A stretch of 64,000 nucleotides of DNA from Brugia malayi (taxonomy: Eukaryota > Nematoda > Chromadorea > Rhabditida > Onchocercidae): positions 11,406,501-11,470,500 of the forward strand of contig NW_025062476.1 in assembly GCF_000002995.4 (NCBI RefSeq). The letters run 5' to 3'. Position 1 is the stretch's first letter; each line of letters opens with the position of its first letter. The notes under the pieces are model-generated. The model was not told the origin of the DNA and ran no database searches. It saw only the letters and a list, made by a program, of their open reading frames with translations. The translations under genes and the position numbers were made by a program. Positions 39,006-53,059 of the stretch are shown here, in pieces.

Positions 39006-40282
39006 TTGATGACATGCCAAATAAGCAAGCTCTCAACAGCGTTTGACCCTCTCTGCTGATAGACATTTCATTCCTATCAATTTTCATTCATTCTTAAATG
39101 CTCCTAAACCACTCCTTTCTAATGATTGAAACGTTACACTCTGTAATTTCTTAATTTCTTTTTCTTTTCTTTTCCATCTTTTCTCTTTTTTTTTTCTTTT
39201 ATCGTTTTTTTTTAACAATTTTTACAAAAAAAAAAAAAAAAAAAAAAAACAAAAGATTCAAAATAATGCTGTTAACAATGAGAAAAACGAATAAATTTTA
39301 AAGGATTTACGATTATTTCTTTTTTCTTACAAAATTTCAGATTATTTTGATATTATTTTCAATTTAACACTTTAGAGAAAATAATTTTAAATTGGTTAAT
39401 AAAACATAAAATATTATTTATTAATTTGCCGAAATAACACTTATACAAATAATTGTAGTAATAATTGATAATAGTAGTACAATGATAAATTTAGCAAAAA
39501 CAGCAATTATCACTTTTTTTTTTTTGTTATATCAACAAATAGATTTAATTAACAAAAGCCACAATTAAATCTACTTCACAACATTAAATTAAGTTAGATC
39601 AAAAAAATTAAAGTTTAAACAATTATATATAAATCTGTAATATGGACAGATAACATTTTATAATTGCTTTTTATTTGTTAATCTTAAATGATATCGCTTT
39701 AATTTTTTTTTTCCACTTTTTTTTTCAGCTGAAAATAAATTAATTTTTTTAATCACTTTATCATTTTTTATGTTTTATATTACTTTTATCTTCAATCTTG
39801 CTAAGAATAAAATGAAAAGAAAGACAATGTTATATTTTAATTTATAATTAATCTCTATTTATTACATAATTAGCAAAAAAAAATTGTAAATAGAAATCAA
39901 CTGAACAGATCAGTTTCACATAATTATCAGACTGTTTATGGAAAGCTTTATTGTTATTATATTGAAATTTTTAAATTCTACAAGTACCTTTGAAATCATA
40001 ATGATAATTAAATCTTAAATCATTATAGTGATAATTGTTGATAATAACAATGATAATAACACTTTTCATATAGATTAAACAAGTTTCATTTCCAATAAAA
40101 TAAACGAGTTTTAGTAATATTAAAAATAATTAATTGCAATTTTTATTTATTTAATTTTCAAATATGTTAAATTTATGATTTATGTATGCAATAATTTTAA
40201 TCATATATTATTGTGTGGCAAGGAAATAACCATTTGATAAATATCAATAATATGAAATTAAAAATTTAATAATAAATTATAG
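39006..40282. other. Divergent intergenic region
   Basis: About 1.3 kb between the starts of the defensin-like gene (-) and TTC38 (+). AT-rich, with a poly-A run near 39225. No coding sequence seen. Both promoters should lie here; the TTC38 ATG directly follows an ATTATAG acceptor. Confidence 0.5.
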
Positions 40283-43200
40283 ATGGCTGAATGGTGCGCT
40301 GAGAATTTACGCGACTGTCAGGTTCAATTTTTTTTTTCCTTTTTATTTTTAACTGTTTATTCGATAATGTTTCATTTCCTCTCCTTTTTTTTGGATGTTT
40401 GATTTCTAAATTTATATCAGAAATAAGAATTTCATTAATAAAATGTTTATTGTACAGATAAAAAACAAATAATTGAATTAAAATGGTTGAAAATTTTATT
40501 GTATTATAAAGTTTAGTTTTTTGTTCGAAAAAAAAAATATTAGTTTTTCGTTTTATGCTATTTGATTTTTATTTCTATTTTGAAATGATGAAATTAAATT
40601 TATTATTTGGAAACAATTTATTGCTATCATGCAATTAGGATTATAAAAATGTTAAATTCTACTTATTTTGTAAATAAAATGTCAAAAAAAATAAATAAAT
40701 GCATTTAAAAAAAAAAATTAAAAGGCTTGGAAAGCGGAAGGTATTCAAATTTCAACCACTTCCAATGAAGCAGCACGTTTATTTGACGCTCTTTTACGTC
40801 AATACGTTTCGTGGAGTGACTGTGCACAATTAGGTGGAATGGATCAAACGCTTCGAATAATGCTTGAAGCAGAGCCAAATGCTAGTAAGATAAAGTATTA
40901 CGTGTTTTTTTTTTTTTACGTGTTATTTACACTTGATGTATGAGATGATAAGAATGATATGATTGACTAAGTAAATATCATTTGATAATTTTATCATTAT
41001 ATCACATTCTCTTCAACTATCTTATCAATTATTATCTTATTTTTTAATCTTTAAAAAATAATTGTGAAGCATTTTTATGCATAACTTTATAATATTGCAC
41101 TATTATATTATAATTATTTTTTATCTTATCAAATTATATTTGATAAGATAATCGTAAAAGATATGATATGATATAATGATAAATATAATAATAAATTTTG
41201 ATTTCAATCGTTCGCATATTTAAATATTTTCATTTTTTTAATTAGCTATTCACATAAATTTTTGAAATAATTTTTTTTAGTTTTTAGTAATGAGTCGAGT
41301 AATCTCATTGGGTTTGGAAGTGATGGGAACAGGTCGATCGATACGATTAGATCAAAATTATCGCAATCAATTAAACCAATTGTTAAATGATGCAACAAAA
41401 TATGGTACCATATATGAGAGAAATCATGCTAAAGCTATCCATTTGTTTGCTAATGAGTTAGTCATTGCACTAATTAATTAATTAGTATTTAATCAATTAA
41501 CTTTATTATTATTATTACAATTAAAATTGAGATAGATAGTGTTTGAAATTATCATTATACACTTTAAAATTATTATTGCAATAAATTCATTCAATCTTAC
41601 CAAGAATGTCAGTATGGCAGATTATTGTCTGATACTTTAGTAGATAGATCAAATCAACAAATCAAAATTAACTTGTTTTTTTTTTTTTTTATTTTACAAG
41701 TTTTGATTATTAAGTGAGGAAAAAAAAAATTCTAAATTAAAAGTAATTTTTAGTCAAAAAAATTGAAGCAATTTTTCTTTCTCTTTTTTTCTTTTTTTTT
41801 ACAGTAAAATGCTAGCAGCATGTGAAGAATGGGAAAAAATTTTGAATGAAATACCAAATGATTTGTTGGCGTTAAAATTTGCACAAGACGCATACTTTTA
41901 TTTGGGTAATAAACAATGTATTCGAGATAGTATTGCCCGGGTAATACCAAAATGGAAATCAACAACACCGTGTTATAGGTTTTTCAATTCTCTTCTTTTG
42001 TTTTTCTCGATTTTTTAGATTTTAGGCAATATGTCTAAAGTGTAATTTTAAAATAAGTCTAGTCGATGATTTCTTTTTTTTTGCTTTTGCTTTTGTTTTT
42101 GTTTTTGTTTTTTTCTTTTTTGAAGTTAATGACAATTTAGAAAAATATATTAGTTATGAAAAAAACAAAGGAAATAATTTTGCAATCAACATTTATAATC
42201 TGAAATTTTGCTAACTTGTCAAATTATTAAAGAAAAAAAATTTTTTTTTTTTGTAAATTACTTTAAACAATGATAGTTTCGCATTTACATTTTAGTTAAT
42301 ATTTTTGACAAATCAATTTTTCTATTCATAAATCAATTTATCAAATATTTTATGCAAAGTTATTCTTTCTTAAGTTTTTGAATAGATCAACTGTCATCCA
42401 TGTGCTTAAATAAGTAAAAAGTATTATTTGAGCTACCTTTATGGTATGTATGCATTTGGCCTGGAAGAATGTGAGCAGTACGATGAAGCTAAGAAATATG
42501 CCAAGAAGGTAAATGCCCTCACTTATTTTACTAGTAATAAAAATATGCCAAGAAGGTAAATCTCCTCACTTATTTTACTAGTAATAAAAATATGCCAAGA
42601 AGGTAAATCTCCTCACTTATTTTACTAGTTATAAAAATATGCCAAGAAGATAAATCTCCTCACTTATTTTACTAGTAATAAAAATATGTCAAGAAAGTAA
42701 ATGTTCTCATTTATTTTACTAATAAAAAAATTAAATTTAATTATTTAAAATTTATAAAATATTATTACAATGGCCTTAATCACCCATTTTTGTATTCTCT
42801 GTACATGTTTTCCCATGCTATGTGACATTTTTGTTGCATTTAGCTAAATGAAATCCAGTTGATTCCGGTTCCGGTTTTAGGGACTTGAATTGAATAGACA
42901 TGATGGTTGGGCAACACATGCTTTAGCACATTGTATGGAAATGAATGGTTGTGTGGAAGAAGGTATTCGTTTTATGGAATCAACTGAAACCGATTGGAAT
43001 GTAAGCCTAAGCTGTGCAAGAATTTCGGTTTGATAAATTAAACAATTATTAGTTTGTAAAATGAATTGAAATGAAAAGTTGGTTTTAGAGGAAAAGGAAA
43101 ATGTTAGCTTCACCTTTCCTGGATGAGATATAAGAAAATTTCGAGTGACTTTAATCATTTCTCGAATAAACCAAATAATAACGATCTCCAGTCTCAATCA

Positions 43201-46200
43201 TAGCTAATCATCCTGTAAATAAATTCTATGTAATATTTTCTCATAATACAGTTTTCATATTTAATTTTGAAAATTGCATAAAATTTGATGGATGAAATTT
43301 ACGAGAAGTAAGGCAGAGTCATATATCTTTTCGAAAAACGCATTTTCTTTTCTCCTAAATGAATTCATTGCTGAGCATATAGCCTACATAAACAACTACA
43401 AAATTTGCTTTTTTTTTTTCTTCGTAATCACAAAATTAAAAAACGAAAAGTATTTCTGAAAAACCTTTTCAAAAAATTTTAATACTTTAAAAATGTTGAA
43501 TTTTTTTTTTAAACATTTCTATTATTTCAGAAATGTTCCTTACTTGCATGTCATAATTACTGGCATACTGCACTTTATTACATCGAACTTCAAAAATATG
43601 ATGAAGCATTATCATACTACGACAGGCATTCATTGCATGCATTTATTATCAATAATTGCATCATTTTTTCATCATTAAAATTTTAAATAAACCTTTTAGC
43701 AATTCAGAAATAATACTTAAAGAAATGTCTTTTTTTTATTGGATAGTTATAAATAATTGTTGTATTTGAACATTGAAAAAGAATATATGTTTTATATGAA
43801 TTTTATATATACTTGAAAAAGAAATTACATTTTTTTTTTTCTTTTCAAATATAAACAAATGAGAATAAAGATTTACAGTGTAAGTAAGCTCATTTATTTT
43901 AATTTTTATAGTATTATACAGTCAATTTTATTTAATTGTTTATTTAATTACAGCTAATTTTATTTAATTATATTTAATTAAATGAAATTTATACTACCAT
44001 TTAATTAGGATCTTAATTAAAATCTTTTACAGTCATTTAATTGACAATTTATGCTCTTACTTATATATCATCTAAATGATTACACTTATTTACATGTCTT
44101 AAAAGATAGTATAACAGTGTAGCAAGCATTAAAAAATATACCTTTAATTTTTGAAATACCTTTAATTAATGATTTCTTATTAGCGGAAGAAACTTTGAAG
44201 AAATATTTTGGGAATAAGTCTATTTAGAGAGATTGGAAATCGTACAAAAAGTGATGCAATGCTGGACATTGTTGATGCATCTTCAATTCTTCTTCGCTTC
44301 GAAATGGAAGGTATATCAGTTGGTGATCGTTGGAAAGCTCTTCTACCAGTTGTTAAATCACATCTGAACGGTAGATTTTATAGTTTTTATAAGTAATTTG
44401 AGTAGAAAGTAGAAAAAATTAGCTTTTATAATTATTTTGAATAAATCCTGAAATATAAAAACATCTCTGTACATATGTTCAATTAATTCCAATTAATCAA
44501 AATTTTGTTAACATTTTGATGATTCTTAAATTTTTTCTTTCCTTGAAATGTCAAAAAAATTAAAAATTTTTTGCTATCTGAAATATTATTTGATTAGACA
44601 ATTTAAAATAGAATTGTTAAATGATCATCTGATTTTAATAAATGTCTTTGCAAATGCAAAAAGAATTGAAAAAGTAAAACAAAGAAGGTAAAGATTTATA
44701 GCTGATTAAATTCCATCTTTTGAAATAATTTTAGATCATATATTAGCTTTCAATGATGCACATATTCGTATGGTTATTGAAGGTTGTGATGATAAGACAA
44801 TAAGAAAGGATCACTGTGACAGCATTGCAAATTTTATAGAGCTAACTTTTTTTTTTTTATATAATTAATTAATGATGCATGTAAATCTCTTTACATTAGT
44901 CAGAATACCATTAAGGTTTTTCGCATAAAATTTATTTGTTTTTTCTTTCCTTTTTGTGGCGAAATTTTATTACTTTAAAGAAAAAATTGATTTGGTATTA
45001 AAATCTTCATTTTTTCTTAAAGAAAAAAAGAAAATTGCGTTGAATTAAATTTATTATAGCAATACTATATAAAAAATTAATGACTAATTTAAAAATGCTA
45101 ATGTATTCCGTATTTGATATAATTATGAATTTTTTTGTTTTCATATTAATATCATATTATTACAGTGACAGTAGTGGTGACAACAACGATCGAACTCGAA
45201 ATTTCGGAAAATCTATCTGTGATGCGATAACTTTTTATTACAGCGGTGATTATCATAAAGTTGTTCAGACATTAGCACCCATACGACACAATGTGTACAA
45301 TATAGGTGGCAGTAATGCACAGGTAAGTTTGCAATATTTACAGTATAACTTAGCAATTTATACCTAATATATTAATGTAGTATACATGCATCGTAATATT
45401 TGTCAACACAAAAGGTAGAGATATCAAAGAAGTTCATAGCTATATGTTTATAATATAAAGTTTCTATCAATGTACATATATGTATTAATGTATACTGTAA
45501 TATATATTGCTGATTACCGTATAAGTGATGATACTGTATGCAATACAATTACTTAAGTAAGTAGTAGTGTAACATAGGTAATAGGATTGATGCTCCTATT
45601 AGTGTTTAAGCCGCGCTAAGTTTGACTGTTGGGTAGGGAAGCTTGTACGAAATAAGCGCTTTTGGTACAACATCATGCATTATGCGTACTGTATCATCTT
45701 GGATACTGTAGTCGCTGCATACGGTAGCATCATTGATTTATGCAATAAAAATTTCGCCATTTTGACATTTTAATTAGTGAAAAGAGAAAAGTACGAAAGC
45801 TTTCATTCCAAACCTAAATAGTTTCGTAAATTGCAAATAAAGGCAATATAAAAATATTTTTTCTTAAAGCATTTTTTTTTTTTTTTGTTATGCAATTCAT
45901 GCACATATCAAAATTTGATGTGTTTGATATCAACTGGATCAGTGCTCTAAATTTAAATCACTTCAATTAGAGAGTAAATAATCAGGAAAAAAATTTCAAT
46001 ATTTAAGCGTGATGTATTCGCACAATTGCTTATTCATAGCGCTCTTTCGTCAACAGAAATGGATGATCACAAGCTTGGAAAGTGAGTGATTCTTATTTCA
46101 TTTTCTCATTCAAAGCTTCAGAATCATATTTTTGCTCATCGATTAAGTGGGTGTATTTTCTGACAACTTGACTGTATGTTAAATAAAGTATGTAATAATT

Positions 46201-46524
46201 AGGGTGTCCTTCGATGGACATTTCTTTTAATCCTTTTTTTTTCTCAAATTTTATTTTACAATCAAACTTTTGATGATTTATCACAGAATTGATTCCGGTA
46301 AGTTTCAAAATACTAAAGTTTCGAAATGCATATCTCAATTCATTCAGCGTCACTTGATGAAATGTTCAAAATTCATTTCATATAATAAAGATATCATGTC
46401 TGTCAAAATAAAATGAAAATATTGAATTTTTAGGATAATATTGGACGAACGAAATACAATAAAAAAGAATTCAACTCTAGGTCAAAGATTACTGTACAAA
46501 TATGATTGGTTGAAAGAGAATTAA
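40283..46524 (+). CDS. Tetratricopeptide repeat protein 38 (TTC38)
   Basis: Twelve exons give 467 residues, against 469 in human TTC38, a cytosolic TPR-fold protein of poorly known function. Exons: 40283-40321, 40725-40884, 41288-41456, 41805-41978, 42433-42508, 42881-43000, 43531-43625, 44228-44370, 44735-44840, 45166-45322, 46008-46081, 46434-46524. Family motifs occur throughout: ISTTSNEAARLFDALL, YVSWSDCAQLGGMD, DLLALKFAQDAYFYLG, YGMYAFGLEE, CHNYWHTALYYIE, DAMLDIVDASSILLRF, MEGISVGDRWKALLPV, HILAFNDAH, IGGSNAQ and FAQLLIHSAL. The alignment with the human protein is nearly gapless across all junctions. Introns 7 and 9 need GC donors (GACAG|GCATTC, ATAGA|GCTAAC). A probable trans-splice acceptor abuts the ATG. 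Intron 5 starts within a 47-bp tandem repeat. Confidence 0.95.
42495..42730 (+). repeat. 47-bp tandem repeat spanning and copying a splice donor
   Basis: Five copies of a 47-bp unit starting AATATGCCAAGAAGGTAAAT (42495, 42542, 42589, 42636, 42683). The first copy contains the real end of TTC38 exon 5 (KYAKK) and its donor AAG|GTAAAT. Copies 2 and 3 keep the donor intact, copy 4 has AAG|ATAAAT, copy 5 has AAA|GTAAAT and is more diverged. The unit is not a multiple of three. Confidence 0.95.
45520..45745. repeat. Degenerate inverted repeat in TTC38 intron 10
   Basis: A less AT-rich patch in which GATGATACTGTATGC near 45524 is loosely matched in reverse by GCATACGGTAGCATC near 45720. It may be a decayed transposable-element end. 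The match is imperfect. Confidence 0.3.
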
Positions 46525-49252
46525 TTGAAAGAATCATAATGCTTGATTAAAATTCAGTTTTTGTATGCTATGAATTTTAATTCATGGAATTTTTTGATTT
46601 CGTCTCTTCCTCATTCAATAATTTTATTATTCATCATATAGATAGATAATAAAATTATTATCCGTATAGCATTTATTGGATTTTTTTTATTTATTGAAGT
46701 TTACTTCTTAATTAATAAATTTCCATTAACGTGTATTTGTTTCAAAAATAAATAACTTTTCAATCCTTCTTTAGCACTTATTTATTTTAACTTATTGAGC
46801 TGTTGCATCAAACATTTTTTTTTAATTGCACTTTTTTTTTTTGTTAAATAAACAGGAAGCAAAAAAAAAAAAAAGAAAAAGAAAAGAGAAATTCAATAAA
46901 TTTTGTTGCATAGAAGTTCAATTTGTTACTTTGTAAAATACTATATCGATCATCGTATCATTCTGAATAATGCAAAGTGACAAATAAAAGAAATTTCAGT
47001 TCAGACGAAAAAGCAAAAGTAAAAAAGAAGACATCAAGAAAATAAAATTTTAAAATTTTCTCTTCGTTCAACTTTCTTTTTCGTTCTCTGATAAATCAAA
47101 GATAGCAAACTAAAAATCAGAATTTTTAGAAATATTTTTCGTCGTTTTTTTCTTTTTTTTTTTTTTTCTGCTTCAAATCATTCATATCGATCAATCAATG
47201 ATGGTATAATGCAGTTCGTTTCCGGTGATTATCATATCAAATTATGTATACATCAAACTACAAATGATACATTCACTGTTTATAAGCTAATTGATAGCAT
47301 AGGATTTATTATGATTTTGGTATAATTTTTTTTGTCAGTGTCAAAATTTAGTTTCATTTCTTAGGTGTTGACATGTCGCAGTTCAGTGCTGCCATCTAAT
47401 CATCTATTATATAATGTAATAGAAAAACATCTATTTTTATTTTTTTTGCAAAATTTTGCAAAAATTTGTAAAAATTTGAAAGGATTTGTAAAATTTGAAA
47501 TTTTTGATAAAAGAAAATGATAAGTAAATCCATAGAGAAGCAATAAAAAATTTATGTTTTAAATAAGCAAACATAGCTGTGCAAGAATTTTGCTTATTAA
47601 AATTATTACTATTTGCTTTTTTTTAATGTGCAAAATGTATTCATTCATTTTAAAACAATTTGATTGCTGCAATTCAAGCAAATATTTATTTATTTTGGTT
47701 TTTGAACACTGATAATTCACAGCCATTAAAAAAAAGGGAAGGAAAAAACACAGACAAAAAATCAAAATTAAATCTATACAAATGACTAGAAGTAATCAGC
47801 AATTAATAAAAATATTCCATGAAGTATAAAACATAATTTAAAATAAAAAAAAAAAAGAAAAATATTGAAATATTATCATAAAATGAAATAAAAGTAGTAA
47901 AATAAAATAGAAATAATATAACTGAACAAGCAAAATAAATAGTTGAACAATTAAATCCATTTAAATGATAACTGTTTTTTTAAAATGAAACATTGTATTA
48001 TGCCTAAATTAAATTAAATTAAATTATTTTTTTTTTTCACTTAATTCGAAAATTGCTTATTATCACTTAAATAAGCCTGTAAACTAGCACAATAAAAATG
48101 ACTTAAATTTTGAAGGCAGAAAAAATTGTTAATATTTTTAGACATAAGAAGAAAAAGAGATAATTGAAATGTGTGAAAAACTGGAAGTGCAATTCAGATA
48201 ACTTTTTCACATTAGAAAATGTGATTTAGTACAGATAAAAATTCATGAAATTTTTCAAAAAAATTGAAAGAAATTTTACAAAAAAGAAATGTAAACAAGC
48301 AGTAGATCAGTAATATTCATTATGGCATTTAAATCAAAATCTTAACAGTTCGAACAAAATTTTGGGCTTTTTTTTGAATAATTTAAAAGATAATATAAAA
48401 TTAAAAGAAATTTTTATAAATTTTTTTTAGTAAAAATAAGAAAGAAACCGTAATAAATGATTGTTATTTAGAAAAGAACTAATTGAATTTTATCATTGTT
48501 TTTAAAACAAAAATTAGCATTCAAGATAGCAGTATGAAGATTAAAATTTAACAATTCGTTTTTTTATTTTTTATTTTTGAATGCTTAATCAAATTAATAT
48601 TTTCCTTTCCTTTTTGTCTTCTTTTTTTCCTAATTCTTGAAATATTTTCCATTTTTACTTCCATTTTCTCTGATTAATATATTTCAATATTTCCACTAAA
48701 TTTTATACTTTTATTTAGTAAATTCTCGATTAACTGTTATATAACTTTGGAACAAATTAAAATATTATCGCTCCATTCATCCCTAATCTTTCTCTTTTCA
48801 TATATTACATTTTCAACATTTACCCAAACTTTTTTTTTTTTTTTATAATTGCTAAATTTAATTTTAATTTTTTTGAAACATAACTAAATCTATTTCGTAT
48901 ATTTTCTCTCTTTCATTTTAATACAAAGATAGAAAGATCAGAAGACTATTTAGTTTACAATTTTACATTCACAAATTTAATTTTTATACAATTTGAATAT
49001 TATGCAATTGATATAAAGAAATTAACCCAACTGCAAAATGTATGTATATATATGTATATGTATGAGTTTTCTTTTTTCTTTCTGTTTTACTTTTTTTTTG
49101 AGATAAATTTCAAATTTTGTAAACTTTCTTTTTCTTAAATGAAATAACTTTTCCTTTTCAAAAACTGATAAAACATTAGTAATTTTGTTTTTATTTTCTG
49201 ACTTATGAATAGTTAATAAATCTTTGAATAATATAATGAATTATAACTACAA
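46525..49252. other. Convergent intergenic region after TTC38
   Basis: About 2.7 kb of AT-rich DNA with poly-A and poly-T runs. It must hold the 3' ends of TTC38 (+) and of the EGF-stub gene (-). One weak two-exon candidate lies at 47209-47520; otherwise nothing is supported. Confidence 0.5.
47209..47520 (+). CDS. Weak candidate for a small two-exon gene
   Basis: A frame opening MQFVSGDYHIKLCIH runs 37 codons (47209-47319) to the donor TTG|GTATAA. It continues in phase after the acceptor TTTCTTAG at 47364 (VLTCRSSVLPSNHLLYN...) to TGA at 47518-47520, 88 residues in all. The first part has coding-like composition; the second half becomes AT-rich and repetitive. No family is recognised. Chance is quite possible. 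Confidence 0.2.
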
Positions 49253-52200
49253 CTATATCCTTGTATTATTATTATTATTATTTGTACCACCTAAAAGATT
49301 TCGAATTTGATCTTGTTTCTTTTGCATTTCTACTGACCTGAAAAAAAATCAAAGTTTAGTGAAATGAATAAATATGCAAGGTAATGATTGAAATTGATAT
49401 TTTTTAGCTCAACCTTATTATTAATTTTTAATTATTTTAATACAAAATTTCAATGGTAAATGTTTTAATTTTAAAATTTATTTCATACGGAAAATTTAGA
49501 TACCTTAATGAGAAGCCGATTTATTCAAGTTTAGCCATGCAGAACAATGACAGGATATAAAATATTTAATTAGGAAGTTAATAAAATAAAATAGATATAT
49601 TTTCAAAAATTTATCCCATCAACAATAAATACTATTTTCAGTTTAATAATGCATTTGTAATTTCGTTTCAGTTTATATTAGTCAAAAATAAGCAATGATT
49701 AATGGATATCAATAATTAATAACTGAGAAAGCTAATTATGTTCTGTAATTACTTTGATTAACTTTATCTTATCTGAACGTATACTCTAGTATTAATCTGA
49801 TTTCTCAATTTAAAGAAACTTTGAGGAGAAACTTTCTTAATAATTGAAATTATTCAACATAATTCCGAACTTACACCTAACAATAACTTTAGTATCAGTT
49901 CACTATAGGATGAAATTACCTGTGACAGTTCATAACTTACCTGTACGATGGTGGTGGAGTACCAAGTCGATAATTTCTATTATGTGATAACTCAATCGGA
50001 TACACTGTGGTATTTCGATAAGGAGCACATGTCTCATAAACTGTTGAAATAAGAGGTCGTTGATGTTCCGAACTCTAAAATCATATCAAATATCCGATAA
50101 TGCTTCAGGTATTGCACTATTTTGAAGCATTTAATACTTATAATTAAATGTGTAATGTATATAAAAGTTTAACTAAATTGCGAAGCTTAAGAAAACTAAT
50201 TTAGACATTTTGAGAACTATAAAAACATTTAAAAATTATATTTAATTTTATGCAATTTTTCAGAATTTTTCCCCATCTTTTGATGATAATTACATTTTTA
50301 ATTAATGATTTACAAGGTTAATGATTTTGTTTAAAGTAAGAAATTTTAAAATGGTCAGTTGGCTTTAAACAGTTGCTAAGTGTTATCAGTTGTTGAATTT
50401 CATAAATATTTATGAGAAATATTTTAGAGAGGTAAAAAGAAAGCTATCTCCTCTTCTAGGCTTGCTTAGATAAATGGCAAAAGGAAAAAGAATGCAAAAA
50501 GTTATTGATGTCTCATTGCGCCAATGGCAAAATATCATCAGCTATGCTTAGTCTGATAAAAGCCTATTGATTTTTCCTTAAAGCCAAGGAAAATATTTTG
50601 TTGTGGCCAAGCATAGAAATCTAACAATATAAGCTAGTTTTATTGACCAAAACATGCAAAATAAATGCAAAAAATTGAGCAATAAGAAATGGAAATGAAA
50701 TTAATTGGCAGTAATGAATTAATCATTATTTAGTGTAATAAAAAAAATACTAAATAAATAAGTAATACCATCGAATAACTTAATTTTAAGCCATAAAATG
50801 AAAGAATGAAAATTTGGAAAAAGTATTAGTAAAATTATTAAATTTTATTACTGGATATCACAAAATTTTTATTTGTCCATTTAGCAAATTCATTGGGTAC
50901 TGCAAAAATTTTTTGTCATAGATCATCATTCTTTCTTTTCCATCATTTCCCTCTCTCTCTCTCTCCCTCTCTCTTGTTAAAAGAGTATAAATGAAATAAA
51001 TTAACCTTCAAGAGATTATCTTGCCGAGCTTCATGTGCTTGAACAAGTTCTAAACATCTGTTTAATGTATTTTGATCTAATGGTAAATCCAAGTTATCTT
51101 TTTTACGATGTGATAAAAATGGTCCAAAGCAATCACAAAAACCACATCGCATTATCTGTAAAATAATATAACATTTTTTTTTTTTTTTTTTTCATTTATA
51201 TTTTATAAGTAAAAATAAAAATAAAAGGAAAAAAAAAACGGTACGATAACTTTCTAAGGGATACTGTAATCTGAAATAGTTCAAAATTAAATTAATTTTA
51301 TAACTTGATTAGTTGATTATTTAAGAAATTATTTAATAACATTGAAAAAATAAGAAGAAATTTTTATAATTGATGTTTTTTCTTTGTTTTTGTTTTTGTT
51401 TTTGCTTTTTTTGTTTTGTGTTTTTTTGTTTTGAAATAAACTGAAGTCAAAATATTGCTAAAATAGCGATATAATGGATGAAGTTGTCAATAGAAAAAAA
51501 TTCAAACATGAATAAAATACTATTACAATTCTTGGCTATTTTTTTTTTGCCAAGTATTAAAGAAGCCTAGAAATTCATTTTTTGCCTTTAAAATTAAATT
51601 ATTTGATTTTTAGGAAATCATTTATCTATCGCACATTTGCTACAGTATCCCTAATATTACATTATGAAATTCACACTGCAATGATAACAATATGAAATAT
51701 TTAAAAAACAAAAATATTTTTGCTTAATTTCTCTTTTTTTTTTACTAAACAAACTTTTACAGAAAAAAAGTTTTTTTTTCCATATTCATTAATTATTATA
51801 TTTTTTTTTTTTTTTTAAAAAAAAACTTTTAATTTATAAAAAGAAAAAAATAACTAATATTGCAATTTTTTTTTTTTTCTCATTTTCATTTTCAAAATAA
51901 ACTTATTAATGCAATCAAAGAAAAGAAAAAGTAATTTTTAAAAATGATAAAAAATTTTGTGATATATTATAATTAGAGCAAAGCTATGAAATAAAATGGA
52001 ATGAAATGGAATGAAGTGAACAGATGTTCGAGAATTTATCATTTCAGAATGGATAAGTCTAAGTGAAAGGAATGTAAAATTCCGACTATTCAAGTTGTCT
52101 ATGTGTATTTAATGTGGCACATAGATTGTTAGGTCTAAAGCCTAAAGCCACTAGCATTTCATACTTTTATCAGTGTAACGCCTACTTTTTAGATAACTAA

Positions 52201-53016
52201 ATTACACTTATTTACATTCCACACACACAAACACACAACAAACACACAAATATACGTATCATTATGCAACTATACTTATACCTCATTAAAAAATATAGAT
52301 ATAATATTATTTATATTAAAAATATAAGTTTACAATTATATATTTATACAAGTATATATACATGTGAATATTCTAGTATATCATTAAAAAATATATATTA
52401 TGAAAATTATATATTTACAATTTATATATTTATACAAGTATATGCGCATGTGAATATTTTATTTATGATTATGTAAGTATTATTAAGTATTTGTAAGTAT
52501 TATTGCGTATAATTATGTAAGAATATTTATGCTTATATATAGCTATATGCTATTTAAAAAAAAAAAAAACCTTATCCCTAATATATAACAATATGTTAAT
52601 TAGTTTTATTAGTAATTAAAATTATATAATATATAAATATATTTATATTGGAAAAGATCACTGAATATTCCATAATTATATGCTTATGCAAATATTTTCA
52701 CATTCCATACAATTACATGGAATGTGAATAGATTTTACTATTTATACTTGTATATTTGTACTTTGTTAAAAACAAAAATATATACTTAAGCTAAAGTTTA
52801 GTTTTATCAATTAATGAATGTGATATAATATATATCATTATATGTGAGAAAGAGATCCAAATATTATTTAATAAATTTGTAAAAGTATATATTCTACTCA
52901 TATTACTATTCTACTTACATAAATATATTAGTTATGCTTATAACATACTTATAAATCTTAAAAAAAAAAAAAAAAATTTAAACCTAATCTATGCTTTAAT
53001 TTTTATTAACAAAAAG

Positions 53017-53059
<43 letters not shown>

